The position numbers and the translations under genes were made by a program. A DNA stretch of 64,000 nucleotides from NCBI RefSeq assembly GCF_008642335.1, contig NZ_CP029191.1, positions 1,922,001 through 1,986,000 on the forward strand, read 5' to 3'. Shown here piece by piece: positions 52,876 through 62,700 of this stretch; position 1 is the first letter of the stretch; every line of letters starts with the position of its first letter. Origin of the DNA: Streptomyces venezuelae (GTDB taxonomy: Bacteria > Actinomycetota > Actinomycetes > Streptomycetales > Streptomycetaceae). The notes beneath the pieces were generated by a model. That model was not told the origin of the DNA and made no database searches. It saw only the letters and a program-made list of their open reading frames with translations.

Positions 52876-53877
52876 GTGCTGCGTGCCTTCATCCGTACCG
52901 CCCGCATGGTCCGGCACACCCCGCGGCTCGCCGACGGCCTCCCGCCGGACGACGAGGTGCTCCTCGACGTGCCCGACGAGCGGCTTGCCCCCGCCCTCGT
53001 CGCCGCCGGACGCGGTGACTACGGCCCGGCCTCGAAGCTCCTCGCGACCACCCGCGAGGCCGCCGAGTGGGAGAACCGCGACCGCTACACCACGCGGCTC
53101 GCCGCCTTCGCCCGCTCCCGCCCCGAGTGGTTCGACGACTGGCTCGGCGCGTCCCCGCACGACCCGGACGCCCTGCTCGTCAAGGCCGAGCTCGCGGTGG
53201 TGCGCGGCTGGGAGTCGCCGGCCCGCGCCGAACTCCTGCGCGAGTCGGGCCCGCTGCTCACCGCGGCCGCCGAGGCCGACCCGCGCGACCCGGTGCCGTG
53301 GCGGATCGCCCTCGACCACGCCCGCGGCACGCACGCCTCGCACACCGTGTTCGAGCAGCTGTGGGAGGAGGCGGTGCGCCGCTCCTCGTACCACTACGGC
53401 TGCCACGCCTCGGCCCTGCAGTACCTGTCGGCGGCCTGGTACGGCTCGCACCGCGAGTGCTTCGACTTCGCCGAGCGCGCCGCGGGCGACGCGCTGCCCG
53501 GCTCGCTGATACAGGTCCTACCGGCGCGGGCCGCCTTCGCCTATCTGACGAGCCCCTCGGGGAACCTGCCGCGCGAGCGCCTGGACGCGGCGGCCGACCT
53601 CGCGATCGCCCTGTCGCGGGAGTACGCCGCCGGGGACCCGTGGCCCGCCGAGGTCCGCAATCTCCTCACCTACGTCCTGGTCCGCCTGGAGCGGTGGGAC
53701 GACGCCCTGGAGCAGCTGCGCCTGATCGGGCCCTACGCGACGTCGTTCCCCTGGGACCGGATGGCGGACGATCCGCTCGGCCAGTTCCTGGAGCTGCGCG
53801 ACGGCGTGCGCATCGAAGTGGCATCACGGACTCCGCTGCGCGGTCCGCGGGGACGCGACCGCTCCGGCGACCATTAG
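52876..53877 (+). CDS. Helical-repeat (TPR-like) protein of unknown function
   Basis: 333 aa, soluble. A chain of helix pairs with Ala/Leu/Arg patterns (GDYGPASKLLATTREAAEWENRDR, DPDALLVKAELAVVRGW, ALQYLSAAWYGSHRECFDFAERAA) resembles TPR repeats. GTG at 52876 with AAAGGAGGG seven bases upstream is a strong start. It precedes the LON-domain gene by 11 bases and is probably co-transcribed. No catalytic motif is visible. Confidence 0.8.
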   Translation: MLRAFIRTARMVRHTPRLADGLPPDDEVLLDVPDERLAPALVAAGRGDYGPASKLLATTREAAEWENRDRYTTRLAAFARSRPEWFDDWLGASPHDPDALLVKAELAVVRGWESPARAELLRESGPLLTAAAEADPRDPVPWRIALDHARGTHASHTVFEQLWEEAVRRSSYHYGCHASALQYLSAAWYGSHRECFDFAERAAGDALPGSLIQVLPARAAFAYLTSPSGNLPRERLDAAADLAIALSREYAAGDPWPAEVRNLLTYVLVRLERWDDALEQLRLIGPYATSFPWDRMADDPLGQFLELRDGVRIEVASRTPLRGPRGRDRSGDH

Positions 53878-53888
53878 GCTTGCCGGTC

Positions 53889-54626
53889 GTGACCACCCGG
53901 CTTCCGCTCTTTCCGCTCAACTCGGTGCTGTTCCCCGGCCTCGTGCTGCCGCTGAACGTCTTCGAGGAGCGATATCGCGCCATGATGCGCGAGCTGCTCA
54001 AGACCCCCGAGGAGGAGCAGCGCCAGTTCGCCGTCGTCGCGATCCGCGACGGCCAGGAGGTGGCGCCGAGCGCGCCGGGCCTCCCCGACCAGACGGCGCT
54101 GCCCGAGCTCGGGCCCGCCGCGGGGTTCGGCGACGATCCGATCAAGGCGTTCCACACCATGGGGTGCGTGGCGGACGCCGCGACGATCAGGGAGCGCGAC
54201 GACGGCGGCTTCGAGGTCCTCGCGACGGGCACGACCCGGGTGCGCATCACCTCGGTCGACGCCTCGGGGCCCTTCCTCACCGCCGAGGTCGAGGAGGTGC
54301 CCGAGGAGTCCGGCGAGGGCGCGGGCACGCTCGCCGAGGGTGTCCTGCGCGCCTTCCGCTCCTACCAGAAGCGGCTGGCCGGGGCCCGGGAGCGGTCGCT
54401 GTCGACGGGCGCCGAGCTGCCCGACGACCCGTCCGTCGTCTCGTACCTGGTCGCCGCGGCGGCCGTCCTGGACACCGGCACGAAGCAGCGGCTCCTGGAG
54501 GCGCGGGACACGGCGTCGCGGCTGCGGGACGAGCTGACCCTGCTGCGCTCCGAGACCGCGATCATCCGTAACCTGCCCTCGCTGCCCGCGACGGACCTGA
54601 CGCGCGGGACGACGAGCCTCAACTGA
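53889..54626 (+). CDS. LON substrate-binding domain protein
   Basis: 245 aa. LPLFPLNSVLFPGLVLPLNVFEERYRAMM is the N-terminal domain of Lon proteases; no ATPase or protease domain follows. A C-terminal helical bundle (SYLVAAAAVLDTGTKQRLLEARDTASRLRDEL) completes it. Such short LON proteins may bind unfolded proteins. GTG start with weak ribosome site, 11 bases after the TPR-like gene, suggesting coupling. Confidence 0.9.
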   Translation: MTTRLPLFPLNSVLFPGLVLPLNVFEERYRAMMRELLKTPEEEQRQFAVVAIRDGQEVAPSAPGLPDQTALPELGPAAGFGDDPIKAFHTMGCVADAATIRERDDGGFEVLATGTTRVRITSVDASGPFLTAEVEEVPEESGEGAGTLAEGVLRAFRSYQKRLAGARERSLSTGAELPDDPSVVSYLVAAAAVLDTGTKQRLLEARDTASRLRDELTLLRSETAIIRNLPSLPATDLTRGTTSLN

Positions 54627-54674
54627 CGCGGGGCCTCAGGGCCTGTCCGTGAACCGACGTAAGGCACGAGCACC

Positions 54675-55181
54675 TTGGCGAAGAAGCAGAAAAAACAGCC
54701 GGCACAGGCCGGAGGGACGCCCGCGACGGTCGCGCTGACCGCGGCCGGCACGCCCTTCACGGTCCACTCCTACGACCACGACCCGTCCCACCCCTCGTAC
54801 GGTGAGGAGGCCGCGGAGGCGATGGGCGTGTCGCCCGACCGCGTCTTCAAGACGCTGGTCGCCGACGTCGACGGCGCGCTCACCGTGGCGGTCGTCCCGG
54901 TGGCGGGCACCCTCGACCTGAAGGCGCTGGCCGCCGCGGTCTCCGGCAAGAAGGCCGTGATGGCCGACCCGGCCGCCGCCGAGCGCACCACGGGCTACGT
55001 ACGGGGCGGCATCTCGCCGCTCGGCCAGCGCAAGAAGCTGCGCACGGTCCTGGACGACTCGGCGTCGGCGCACGCCACGATCTGCGTCTCGGCGGGCCGC
55101 CGGGGTCTTGAGGTGGAGCTGGCGCCGGGCGACCTGGCGTCGCTCACGGACGCGGTCCTCGCGCCGATCGGCCGGGCGTAG
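54675..55181 (+). CDS. ybaK: Cys-tRNA(Pro)/Cys-tRNA(Cys) deacylase YbaK
   Basis: 168 aa INS-like editing domain. It removes cysteine mis-attached to tRNA(Pro). Substrate-binding K59 in RVFKTLVA, the GGISPLGQRKKLRTVLDD stretch and C-terminal GLEVELAPGDLASLT are family features. The start is a TTG at 54675 followed by a Lys-rich tail (AKKQKKQPAQ); no ATG or GTG is better placed. Confidence 0.92.
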   Translation: MAKKQKKQPAQAGGTPATVALTAAGTPFTVHSYDHDPSHPSYGEEAAEAMGVSPDRVFKTLVADVDGALTVAVVPVAGTLDLKALAAAVSGKKAVMADPAAAERTTGYVRGGISPLGQRKKLRTVLDDSASAHATICVSAGRRGLEVELAPGDLASLTDAVLAPIGRA

Positions 55182-55248
55182 GTCCGCCCGGCGGGTCGAC
55201 GTGAAAGCGCCCTCGACACCCGTCCCGTACGGGACTAGTACCGAGGGC

Positions 55249-55323
55249 ATGTCGAAGAAGACGCGCATGCGGAAGTGGCGGGCCAAGAAGCGCAAGGCCA
55301 ACCACGGCAAACGTCCCGCTTAG
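55249..55323 (+). CDS. Putative ribosomal protein bL37 (24 aa)
   Basis: A 24-codon gene for the very basic peptide MSKKTRMRKWRAKKRKANHG-KRPA. The C-terminal KANHGKRP and length match what I recall of bL37, the small 50S protein seen in mycobacterial ribosome structures. Start ATG follows GAGGGC closely (short spacing). A 14-bp palindrome lies 13-27 bases upstream. It is easily missed by gene finders. Confirmation needs a homology search. Confidence 0.72.
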   Translation: MSKKTRMRKWRAKKRKANHGKRPA

Positions 55324-55340
55324 GACCCCGTGCCCGGGGC

Positions 55341-56009
55341 TCACGGCCCCGGGTACGGCTCCGGGCCCCTCGGGTACGACTCAGGGTCCCTCGGGTACGG
55401 CTCCGGGTCCCGCGGACCGAACAGTCCCGTGAGGCCGAGGTGCACGGCCAGCGCGGCCACCGGCCAGGCGAGGACCGTGCCCATCGCCTTGAGCTCCAGC
55501 GGCGCGTCGAAGACGACGCCCTTGCCGACGGACTTGGCGTGCGCGACCACGTCCGTCTCGGGGCCGAGGAAGATGCCGACCCGCCACGCGAGCAGCGCGC
55601 CGAGGAGGCTGCCGACCGCGAGCCCCGCGACCAGGGGGATGCCGCCGCGCCTGCGGAGCAGGAAGACGACGACACCGCTGACCAGGCCGAAGCCGAGCGA
55701 CAGCAGGGTGAACGTTCCGTCTGTCCCGATGGCCTGCTCGCCCTCGGTGTCCTTCAGGTACACCGCCTTGCCGTCCGAGACGAGCGGCACCCGCGGGGCG
55801 AGCCACATCCACAGCGCGCCGAGCAGCACGCCGGCCACGGCCACCGCGACCATGATCACCGCGGCCTGCACCACTTCGGCCCGCAGGCCGTCACCGTCCC
55901 GCTCGTGCCCGTGGGGAGCCGTCGCTCCGCCCGGGTACGCGGGGCTCTGCCAGGGGTCGTGCGGGGGTTGTTCGTCCGGCGGCGGTGAGGGAGTCAACGG
56001 TGCGGTCAC
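55341..56009 (-). CDS. DUF2567-like membrane protein
   Basis: 222 aa. A Pro-rich cytoplasmic N-terminus precedes four membrane segments (VVQAAVIMVAVAVAGVLLGA; FGLVSGVVVFLLR; LVAGLAVGSLLGALLAW; MGTVLAWPVAALAVHLGL). DFPKGR-like loops contain no catalytic residues. The C-terminus is a repeat of a six-residue unit (DPEPYPRDPESYPRGPEPYP), produced by near-identical 18-base tandem DNA repeats. The GTG at 56009 is tentative. Confidence 0.78.
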   Translation of the reverse strand: MTAPLTPSPPPDEQPPHDPWQSPAYPGGATAPHGHERDGDGLRAEVVQAAVIMVAVAVAGVLLGALWMWLAPRVPLVSDGKAVYLKDTEGEQAIGTDGTFTLLSLGFGLVSGVVVFLLRRRGGIPLVAGLAVGSLLGALLAWRVGIFLGPETDVVAHAKSVGKGVVFDAPLELKAMGTVLAWPVAALAVHLGLTGLFGPRDPEPYPRDPESYPRGPEPYPGP

Positions 56010-56043
56010 CCCCACATCGTGCCAGCACAGCCTGTGCGGCGCG

Positions 56044-56865
56044 TCACCGGACGGCCGCCCGGCGGAACGCCCACGTGGCGACGGCCAGGGAGACGACGCC
56101 GACGCCCGCGCAGACCGCGAGGTCCAGGGCGACGACGGCCCAGTCCGGGTCAGGACCGAACGTCCGGGCGAAGGCCTCCACGCCGTACGTCGACGGCAGC
56201 AGGTCACGCGCGTACTGCAGCACCGTCGGCATGCGGTCGGCCGGGAGCACGCCGAGCAGCAGCGCCGCCGACATGCCCATCTGACCGAGCAGCGTGGCCA
56301 GTTCGGGCCGGGGCGCGAGCAGGCCGAGGGCCGCGCCGAGCCCCGCGAGGGCGGCACCGGCCAGCGGGATCACCGCGAGCAGCACCCACAGGTGGGTGAA
56401 GGGCAGCCCGAAGAGCCCGCACCCGACGATCGCGGTCACGAACGTCCCGGGCACCGTGAACGAGGCGTACGCCGCGGCGGCCCCGAGGACCACGGCCGCG
56501 GGGGGCACGGGGAGCGTGGCGTAGTGGTCGAGCCCGCCGTCGGAGCGGAGCTGCCCGAAGTACTGGGCGAGCAGGTTGAGGGCGACGAACGCGACGACGA
56601 GCACGGAGGACCCGGCGACGACGGCGCGCGCCTCACCGCCCCCGTCGACGACGCCGCGCATCAGGATCATGATGCCGACGGACTGGAAGGTCGCCACGAA
56701 GAGCAGCGGGATGCGGGCGACCCGGGCCCGCGAGAGCTGGGCGCGGTAGACCGCCGAGAGCGCCGGCAGGAGCCGGGCGGGCGGCCCGAGGGGCGCCGGC
56801 TCCGGACCGGCCGCCTCGGCACGCCCGTCGGCCCGCACCACGGCTTCGAGGGGAACGGCACTCAC
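56044..56865 (-). CDS. ABC-2 type transporter permease
   Basis: 273 aa with six membrane segments typical of ABC-2 exporters. It follows the ATP-binding gene by 43 bases on the same strand and should form a two-component exporter with it. GTG start. Cargo (drug, lipid or peptide) cannot be inferred. Confidence 0.9.
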   Translation of the reverse strand: MSAVPLEAVVRADGRAEAAGPEPAPLGPPARLLPALSAVYRAQLSRARVARIPLLFVATFQSVGIMILMRGVVDGGGEARAVVAGSSVLVVAFVALNLLAQYFGQLRSDGGLDHYATLPVPPAAVVLGAAAAYASFTVPGTFVTAIVGCGLFGLPFTHLWVLLAVIPLAGAALAGLGAALGLLAPRPELATLLGQMGMSAALLLGVLPADRMPTVLQYARDLLPSTYGVEAFARTFGPDPDWAVVALDLAVCAGVGVVSLAVATWAFRRAAVR

Positions 56866-56908
56866 CGGGCAACCCTTCTGTCGCTGTTCCTACGCACTGT
56901 GCTCGGTG

Positions 56909-57943
56909 TCACGCCTTCACCAGCCCCCGTCCGCTGCCGCCGAGGGCGAGGTAGACGTCCTCCAGGCTGGGCGTGGCCAGCGTGAAGTCGTCCAGCGCGG
57001 CGAACGCGGCACCACCGGTGACGGCGGCCACGGCGGCCCGCGCCTCGTCCGGGGCGAGCCGCAGGGACCAGCGGCGCCCCGACTCCACCGCGGAGGACCG
57101 CAGCGCGGCCACCTCGGGCACGTCGAGCGGCGCCCGCTCCCGCCACACCAGTTCCACCCTGACCTCGTCCGCGACCTTCTCCTTGAGCCCGGCGGGGCTG
57201 TCGCAGGCGATGACCTTGCCCTGGTCGAGCACGGCGACGCGGTCGAGGACGGTCTCCGCCTCGATGACGTTGTGGGTCACGAGGACCACCGTCGTGCCGC
57301 GCTCGGCCCTGCGCCAGTCGATGGCCGCCCAGACGGCGCGCCGCGCGACCGGGTCCATGCCGGTGGTGGGTTCGTCCAGGACGAGCAGCTGCCGCTCCCC
57401 CACCAGCGCGGTGGCGAAGCAGGCGAGCCTGCGCTGCCCGCCGGAGAGCTTCTTCAGCGGCCGCGAGGCCAGCGGTGTGAGCCCGAGCTCCTCCAGGACC
57501 GCGTCCCGCTCGGCCCGCGCCCGCGGCACGTCGAGGCCACGCAGCCGCCCGGTCGTCTCGACGGCGAGCGACACGGTCAGCTCGTCGAGAGCGGTGGACT
57601 CCTGACCGAGGTACGCGAGGATCCGCGCGGCCCGCTCGGGGTGCCGCACGATGTCGTGGCCGAGGATCTCGACGCTGCCGCTGTCGGGCCGCATGAGCCC
57701 GGTCAGCTGGCGTACGAGGGTGGATTTGCCGGCGCCGTTGGGACCGAGCAGACCGAAGATCTCGCCGCGTCCGACCGTGAGACCGATCCCGTCGGTGGCG
57801 CGGACCTCGGGGGTCGCGGGCCTGCCGCGCCGGGCGCGGGCGGCCGGATAGGTCTTCACCAGGTCGCGCACCGCGCAGACGGCGTCGTTGCCGTGTTCCT
57901 GACGGAGTCCCTGTCGGACTGCCGGTGTCGGGCGCGTACTCAC
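56909..57943 (-). CDS. ABC exporter ATP-binding protein
   Basis: 344 aa DrrA/CcmA-type ATPase. Walker A GPNGAGKS at 67-74, signature LSGGQRR, Walker B LLVLDEPTTGMDP, H-loop VTHN. A C-terminal domain of about 90 residues resembles DrrA-type regulatory regions. GTG at 57943 is chosen, but GTG at 57973 is also possible. First gene of a pair with the ABC-2 permease. Confidence 0.92.
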   Translation of the reverse strand: MSTRPTPAVRQGLRQEHGNDAVCAVRDLVKTYPAARARRGRPATPEVRATDGIGLTVGRGEIFGLLGPNGAGKSTLVRQLTGLMRPDSGSVEILGHDIVRHPERAARILAYLGQESTALDELTVSLAVETTGRLRGLDVPRARAERDAVLEELGLTPLASRPLKKLSGGQRRLACFATALVGERQLLVLDEPTTGMDPVARRAVWAAIDWRRAERGTTVVLVTHNVIEAETVLDRVAVLDQGKVIACDSPAGLKEKVADEVRVELVWRERAPLDVPEVAALRSSAVESGRRWSLRLAPDEARAAVAAVTGGAAFAALDDFTLATPSLEDVYLALGGSGRGLVKA

Positions 57944-58005
57944 GAAGGACGAGCCTACGGGGTCGGCGGTCACGGACTGCGCCCGGGGCGCCCCGTACGT
58001 CCGTA

Positions 58006-59253
58006 TCAATCCCCTGCGCGGTCCCCCGCGGGCGCGTGCTCGGTGGCCGTGCGTGCGTCGACCTCGCGCCAGAAGCCGGCCCTGATCGCGTACCGGTCGT
58101 GCTCGTCGATCTGGTCGTCCTTGTGCGCGAGCAGGCCGAACCGTGCGGCGTAGCGGAGCAGCTCGCCGTCGACGCGGTGCGGGATGCGGGGGTACATCGT
58201 CGACAGCTTCTGCAGGCTGTGCTGCTCGGGGAGGCGCGCCATCCAGCGCCGGGCGAACACCTGTCCGACCTCGAAGGGGTCGCCGCCGACGGTGGTGATG
58301 TCCTCCTCGCGGTCGGCCCAGCGCTGCTCGGCCGTGGTCAGCTGGGCGAGGGTGGGCAGGGCCGCGGCCTCGGCGCCCTCGGCGGCGGCGCCGGGGCGCT
58401 CGACCCAGCCCTTGTCGGAGGACCAGCGCAGCGTCGCGTTGGTGGGGTGCTGCGCGGGCTGGGTGCCGGGGCCGCGCAGGGCGGCGAGGTCCTTGGGGGT
58501 GGGCACGCCCTTGCCGGGCGGCATGCGGTGCTCGTCGGGCCGCCTGCCGTTGGCGGCGGGTTCGGGGTGGTGGTCCTGGGGCTCTTCCTCGGTGTGCTGC
58601 GCGGCGGCGGCGAGCGCGGACTCCGGCAGCGGGGCGGAGAGGATCGCGGCGATCTCGGGGCGCGGCACGGGCGGGGGCGCGCAGATGCCGGTGAGCTCCT
58701 TGGGGCGGACGGCCTTGGTGATCCAGGCGCGGTCGAGGACGCGCCGCTCGTCTGCCTCGGCGACCAGGTCCTCGGACTGGTTGTAGTCGCCGTCGGCGGC
58801 CTGTACGGCCCACAGGTGGACGGCGACGCCGTGTTCCTTGGCGGCCATCATGCCGGGCAGCAGATCGCCGTCGCCGGTGACGAGCACGACGTCGGAGCAG
58901 GCGCGGTTGCGGGCCAGCTCGGTCAGTTCGGCGTGCATGGCGGCGTCGACGCCCTTCTGGGCCCACCGGCCGTCGCTGCGGGTCAGGGCGCCCAGGCGGA
59001 CGGTGACGCGCGGCATGACGCGCAGCCTGCGGTGTTCGGGCTGGGGTACGCGGTCGGGCGCGCCGTCGAACCAGTAGATGCGCAGGAGGGGGCGTTCGGT
59101 GTCGGCTTCCGCGCGTTCGCGCAGGCCCTGGATGAGGGCGGAGTGATCGACGGTGATCCGGGACCTGGACGGTTCGCCCGCGAGGAGACTCGCGGCGGCA
59201 CCCAGCAGATAACCGGCGTCCACCAGGACGATGCAGCGATCCACGCGGTCCAC
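58006..59253 (-). CDS. NYN-domain (PIN-like) protein with C-terminal winged-helix-like region
   Basis: 415 aa. The N-terminal half is an NYN/LabA-type nuclease fold: CIVLVDAGYLLG (D12), QKGVDAAMHAELTELA and LVTGDGDLLPGM give the cluster of metal-binding Asp residues. A Pro/Glu-rich linker (about 220-300) separates it from a C-terminal domain (VGGDPFEVGQVFARRWM to FWREVDAR) that looks like a winged helix. Likely a ribonuclease acting on a particular RNA. The GTG at 59253 is chosen; GTG at 59244 is possible. Confidence 0.87.
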   Translation of the reverse strand: MDRVDRCIVLVDAGYLLGAAASLLAGEPSRSRITVDHSALIQGLRERAEADTERPLLRIYWFDGAPDRVPQPEHRRLRVMPRVTVRLGALTRSDGRWAQKGVDAAMHAELTELARNRACSDVVLVTGDGDLLPGMMAAKEHGVAVHLWAVQAADGDYNQSEDLVAEADERRVLDRAWITKAVRPKELTGICAPPPVPRPEIAAILSAPLPESALAAAAQHTEEEPQDHHPEPAANGRRPDEHRMPPGKGVPTPKDLAALRGPGTQPAQHPTNATLRWSSDKGWVERPGAAAEGAEAAALPTLAQLTTAEQRWADREEDITTVGGDPFEVGQVFARRWMARLPEQHSLQKLSTMYPRIPHRVDGELLRYAARFGLLAHKDDQIDEHDRYAIRAGFWREVDARTATEHAPAGDRAGD

Positions 59254-59480
59254 CCTCTTTCCCTGGAGGTTCCCTGACGTGCCTGGAGGGGGTTCCCTTC
59301 GAGTCTGCCCGACCCGGCGGAGGTTAACGGCCGGAACTCGATCTTCGGCGTGGCGCATCGGCGGATCGCTTCCCGACTGGGCTTATTACGCACGGTAATT
59401 CTCTGAAATGCACACTTTGTCGCCATATGTGAATCTGGTCGCGTCCTGGCCCCCAGATCCCCCTCAGGAGGAAGATCACC

Positions 59481-59660
59481 ATGGCCAAGAACAAGAACCG
59501 CAAGCAGGGCGGCCAGCAGGACCGCTCCTCGCAGGCCGAGCAGGCGCAGGAGCAGGCCAAGTCGACCGCGGTGGACGCACAGCAGTCGATGCAGTCGCAG
59601 GCCCAGGGCAGCCCTGCTGATGTTGCCCGTAAGCACCAGCGACGCTTCGGTCACAACTGA
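59481..59660 (+). CDS. Small Gln-rich hydrophilic protein (59 aa)
   Basis: MAKNKNRKQGGQQDRSSQ begins a 59-residue peptide with about 14 Gln, no hydrophobic core and a basic end (ARKHQRRFGHN). AGGAGGAAG sits 8 bases before the ATG and a strong terminator follows, so it is a genuine monocistronic gene. It is probably disordered. I recall similar short proteins in Streptomyces, with no known function. Confidence 0.82.
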   Translation: MAKNKNRKQGGQQDRSSQAEQAQEQAKSTAVDAQQSMQSQAQGSPADVARKHQRRFGHN

Positions 59661-59685
59661 CGCACACCCAGGCACACATGGCACG

Positions 59686-59722
59686 CATGAGGGGCGCACC
59701 CGTTTCGGGTGCGCCCCTCATG
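59686..59722. terminator. Bidirectional terminator hairpin
   Basis: A 16-bp perfect stem (59686-59701 with 59707-59722) and loop GTTTC between the Gln-rich gene and the end of dnaE. Confidence 0.88.
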
Positions 59723-59752
59723 GCATGCGGCAGCCGGTGAAGGCGGGCCGGG

Positions 59753-62700
59753 TCAGCCCGCCAGGCAGGACGGGCCGAGCAGCACCTTCAGGTCGCCGAA
59801 GAGCGCCGGGTCCGGCTTCACCCGGTGCCGGTCGAGCCGCAGCACGGTGGTCTTCTGCGCCCCCTGGAGCTTGATCCGCACCTCGCTGTTGCCGCGGTGG
59901 TGGCTGAGGACCTCGCCGAGGCGGGTGATCATCGGCGGGCTCACCTTGACCGTCGGGATCGTGATGATCACAGGCGCGTTGGTGCCCGCGTTCGACAGGT
60001 CGGGGACCTGCATCTCCATCGCGACGAGCCGCGGCACGTCCTCGCGCTTGTCGAGGCGTCCCTTGACGAACACCACGGCGTCCTCGACGAGTTGCGTCGA
60101 CACCAGCTGGTACGTGGCCGGGAAGAACATGCACTCGATGGAGCCCGCGAGATCCTCGACGGTGGCGATCGCCCAGGCGTTGCCCTGCTTGGTCATCTTG
60201 CGCTGCAGGCCCGAGATGATGCCGCCGATGGTCACGACCGACCCGTCGGAGAAGTCACCGCCGGTGAGCTGCCCGATGCCCGCGTCCGCCTTGTCGGACA
60301 GGACGTGCTCCAGGCCGAAGAGCGGGTGGTCGGAGACGTACAGGCCGAGCATCTCGCGCTCCTGGGCGAGCAGGTAGGTCTTCTCCCACTCCTCCTCGGA
60401 GAACTCCACGTCGAGACCGAAGCCCGGCTCGTCGCCGCCGGACTCGTCCCCCATCCCTCCGAAGAGGTCGAACTGGCCCTCGGCCTCCTTGCGCTTGACC
60501 GCGACCACGTTGTCGATCATCGGTTCGTACTGCGCGGTGAGGCCCTTGCGGGTGTGCCCCATCGTGTCGAAGGCGCCCGCCTTGATGAGCGACTCCGTGG
60601 TGCGCTTGTTGCAGGCGGTGGCCTCGACCTTGTCCAGGTAGTCGGGGAAGGACGTGAACTTCCCCTTCGCCTTGCGCGACCGGATGATCGACTCCACCAC
60701 GTTCGAACCGACGTTCCTGACGGCCTCCAGACCGAACAGGATCGTGTCGTCGCCCTGGGCGGCGAAGTTGTGCACCGACTCGTTCACGTTCGGCGGGAGC
60801 ACCTTGATGCCCATGCGGCGGCACTCGTTCAGATAGACGGCCGACTTGTCCTTGTCGTCCTTCACCGAGGTGAGCAGGGCGGCCATGTACTCGGCCGGGT
60901 AGTTCGCCTTCAGGTAGGCGGTCCAGTAGGTGACCAGGCCGTACGCGGAGGAGTGCGCCTTGTTGAACGCGTATCCGGCGAACGGGACCAGGACGTCCCA
61001 CAGGGCCTGGATCGCCTCGTCCGAGTAGCCGTTCTTGCGGGCGCCCGCCTGGAAGAGGACGAAGTTCTTCTCCAGCTCCTCGGGCTTCTTCTTGCCCATC
61101 ACGCGGCGCAGGATGTCGGCTTCGCCGAGCGAGTACCCGGCGACGATCTGCGCGGCCTTCTGCACCTGCTCCTGGTACACGATGAGGCCGTAGGTGAGGC
61201 CGAGCGTCTCCTTCAGGGGCTCTTCGAGCTCCGGGTGGATCGGCGTGATCTCCTGGCGGCCGTTCTTGCGCTCGGCGTAGTTCGTGTGCGAGTTCATGCC
61301 CATCGGGCCCGGCCGGTACAGGGCCGAGACGGCGGAAATGTCCTCGAAGTTGTCGGGCTGCATCTGGCGAAGCAGCGAGCGCATCGGGCCGCCGTCGAAC
61401 TGGAAGACGCCGAGCGTGTCACCGCGGCAGAGCAGTTCGAACGTCTTCGGGTCGTCGAGCGGGAGGGAGAGCATCTCCAGGTCGATGCCCTTGCCCGCCC
61501 GCACCATCTTGACGGCGTCATCCATGATGGTCAGGTTGCGCAGGCCCAGGAAGTCCATCTTGAGCAGGCCGAGCGACTCGCACTGGGGGTAGTCCCACTG
61601 CGTGATGGTCACGCCGTCGGTGTGCCGGGTCCAGAGCGGGGCGTGGTCGACGATCGGCTCGCTGGACATGATCACGCCGGCCGCGTGCACACCCATCTGC
61701 CGGACGAGTCCCTCGACGCCCTTCGCGGTGTCGATGACCTTCTTCACGTCCGGCTCGTTCTCGTACATCCCCCGGATCTCGCCCGCCTCGCTGTAGCGCG
61801 GGTGCTTGGGGTCGGTGATGCCGGAGAGGTCGATGCCCTTGCCGAGGACGTCGGCGGGCATCGCCTTGGTGAGGCGGTCGCCCATCGCGTACGGATATCC
61901 GAGCACGCGCGCGGAGTCCTTGATCGCGTTCTTCGCCTTGATCTTGCCGTACGTACCGATCATGGCGACCTTGTCGGCGCCGTACTTCTCCGTCACGTAC
62001 CTGATCACCTCGACGCGCCTGCGCTCGTCGAAGTCGATGTCGACATCGGGCATGGAGACGCGCTCGGGGTTGAGGAACCGCTCGAAGATCAGTCCGTGCG
62101 TGATCGGGTCGAGGTCGGTGATGCCCATCGCGTACGCCACGATCGAACCGGCCGCGGAGCCTCGGCCCGGGCCGACCGCGATGCCGTTGTTCTTGGCCCA
62201 CATGATGAAGTCGGCGACGACCAGGAAGTACCCCGGGAACCCCATCTGGATGATGATGTCCATCTCGTACTCGGCCTGCTTCTGCCGGTCCTCGGGGACA
62301 CCGCCCGGGTAGCGGCGCTCCATGCCGCGGCGGACCTCCTCCTGGAACCAGGTGACCTCGGTGAAGCCCTCCGGGATGTCGAACTTCGGCATCAGGTCGC
62401 GCTTCTCGAACATGCCCGTGGTGTCGATCTGCTCGGCCACCAGGAGCGTGTTGCGGCAGCCCTCCTGCCACGCGTCCGAGGAGTCGATGGCGTACATCTC
62501 GTCCGTGGACTTCAGGTAGTAGCCCGTTCCGTCGAAGCGGAAGCGGTCCGGGTCCGAGAGGTTCTTGCCGGTCTGGATGCAGAGCAGCGCGTCGTGCGCC
62601 ACGGACTCGTGCGCGTACGTGTAGTGCGAGTCGTTCGTCACCAGGGGCGGGATGCCGAGCTTCTTGCCGACCCGGAGCAGGTCGTCGCGGACCCGGCGCT

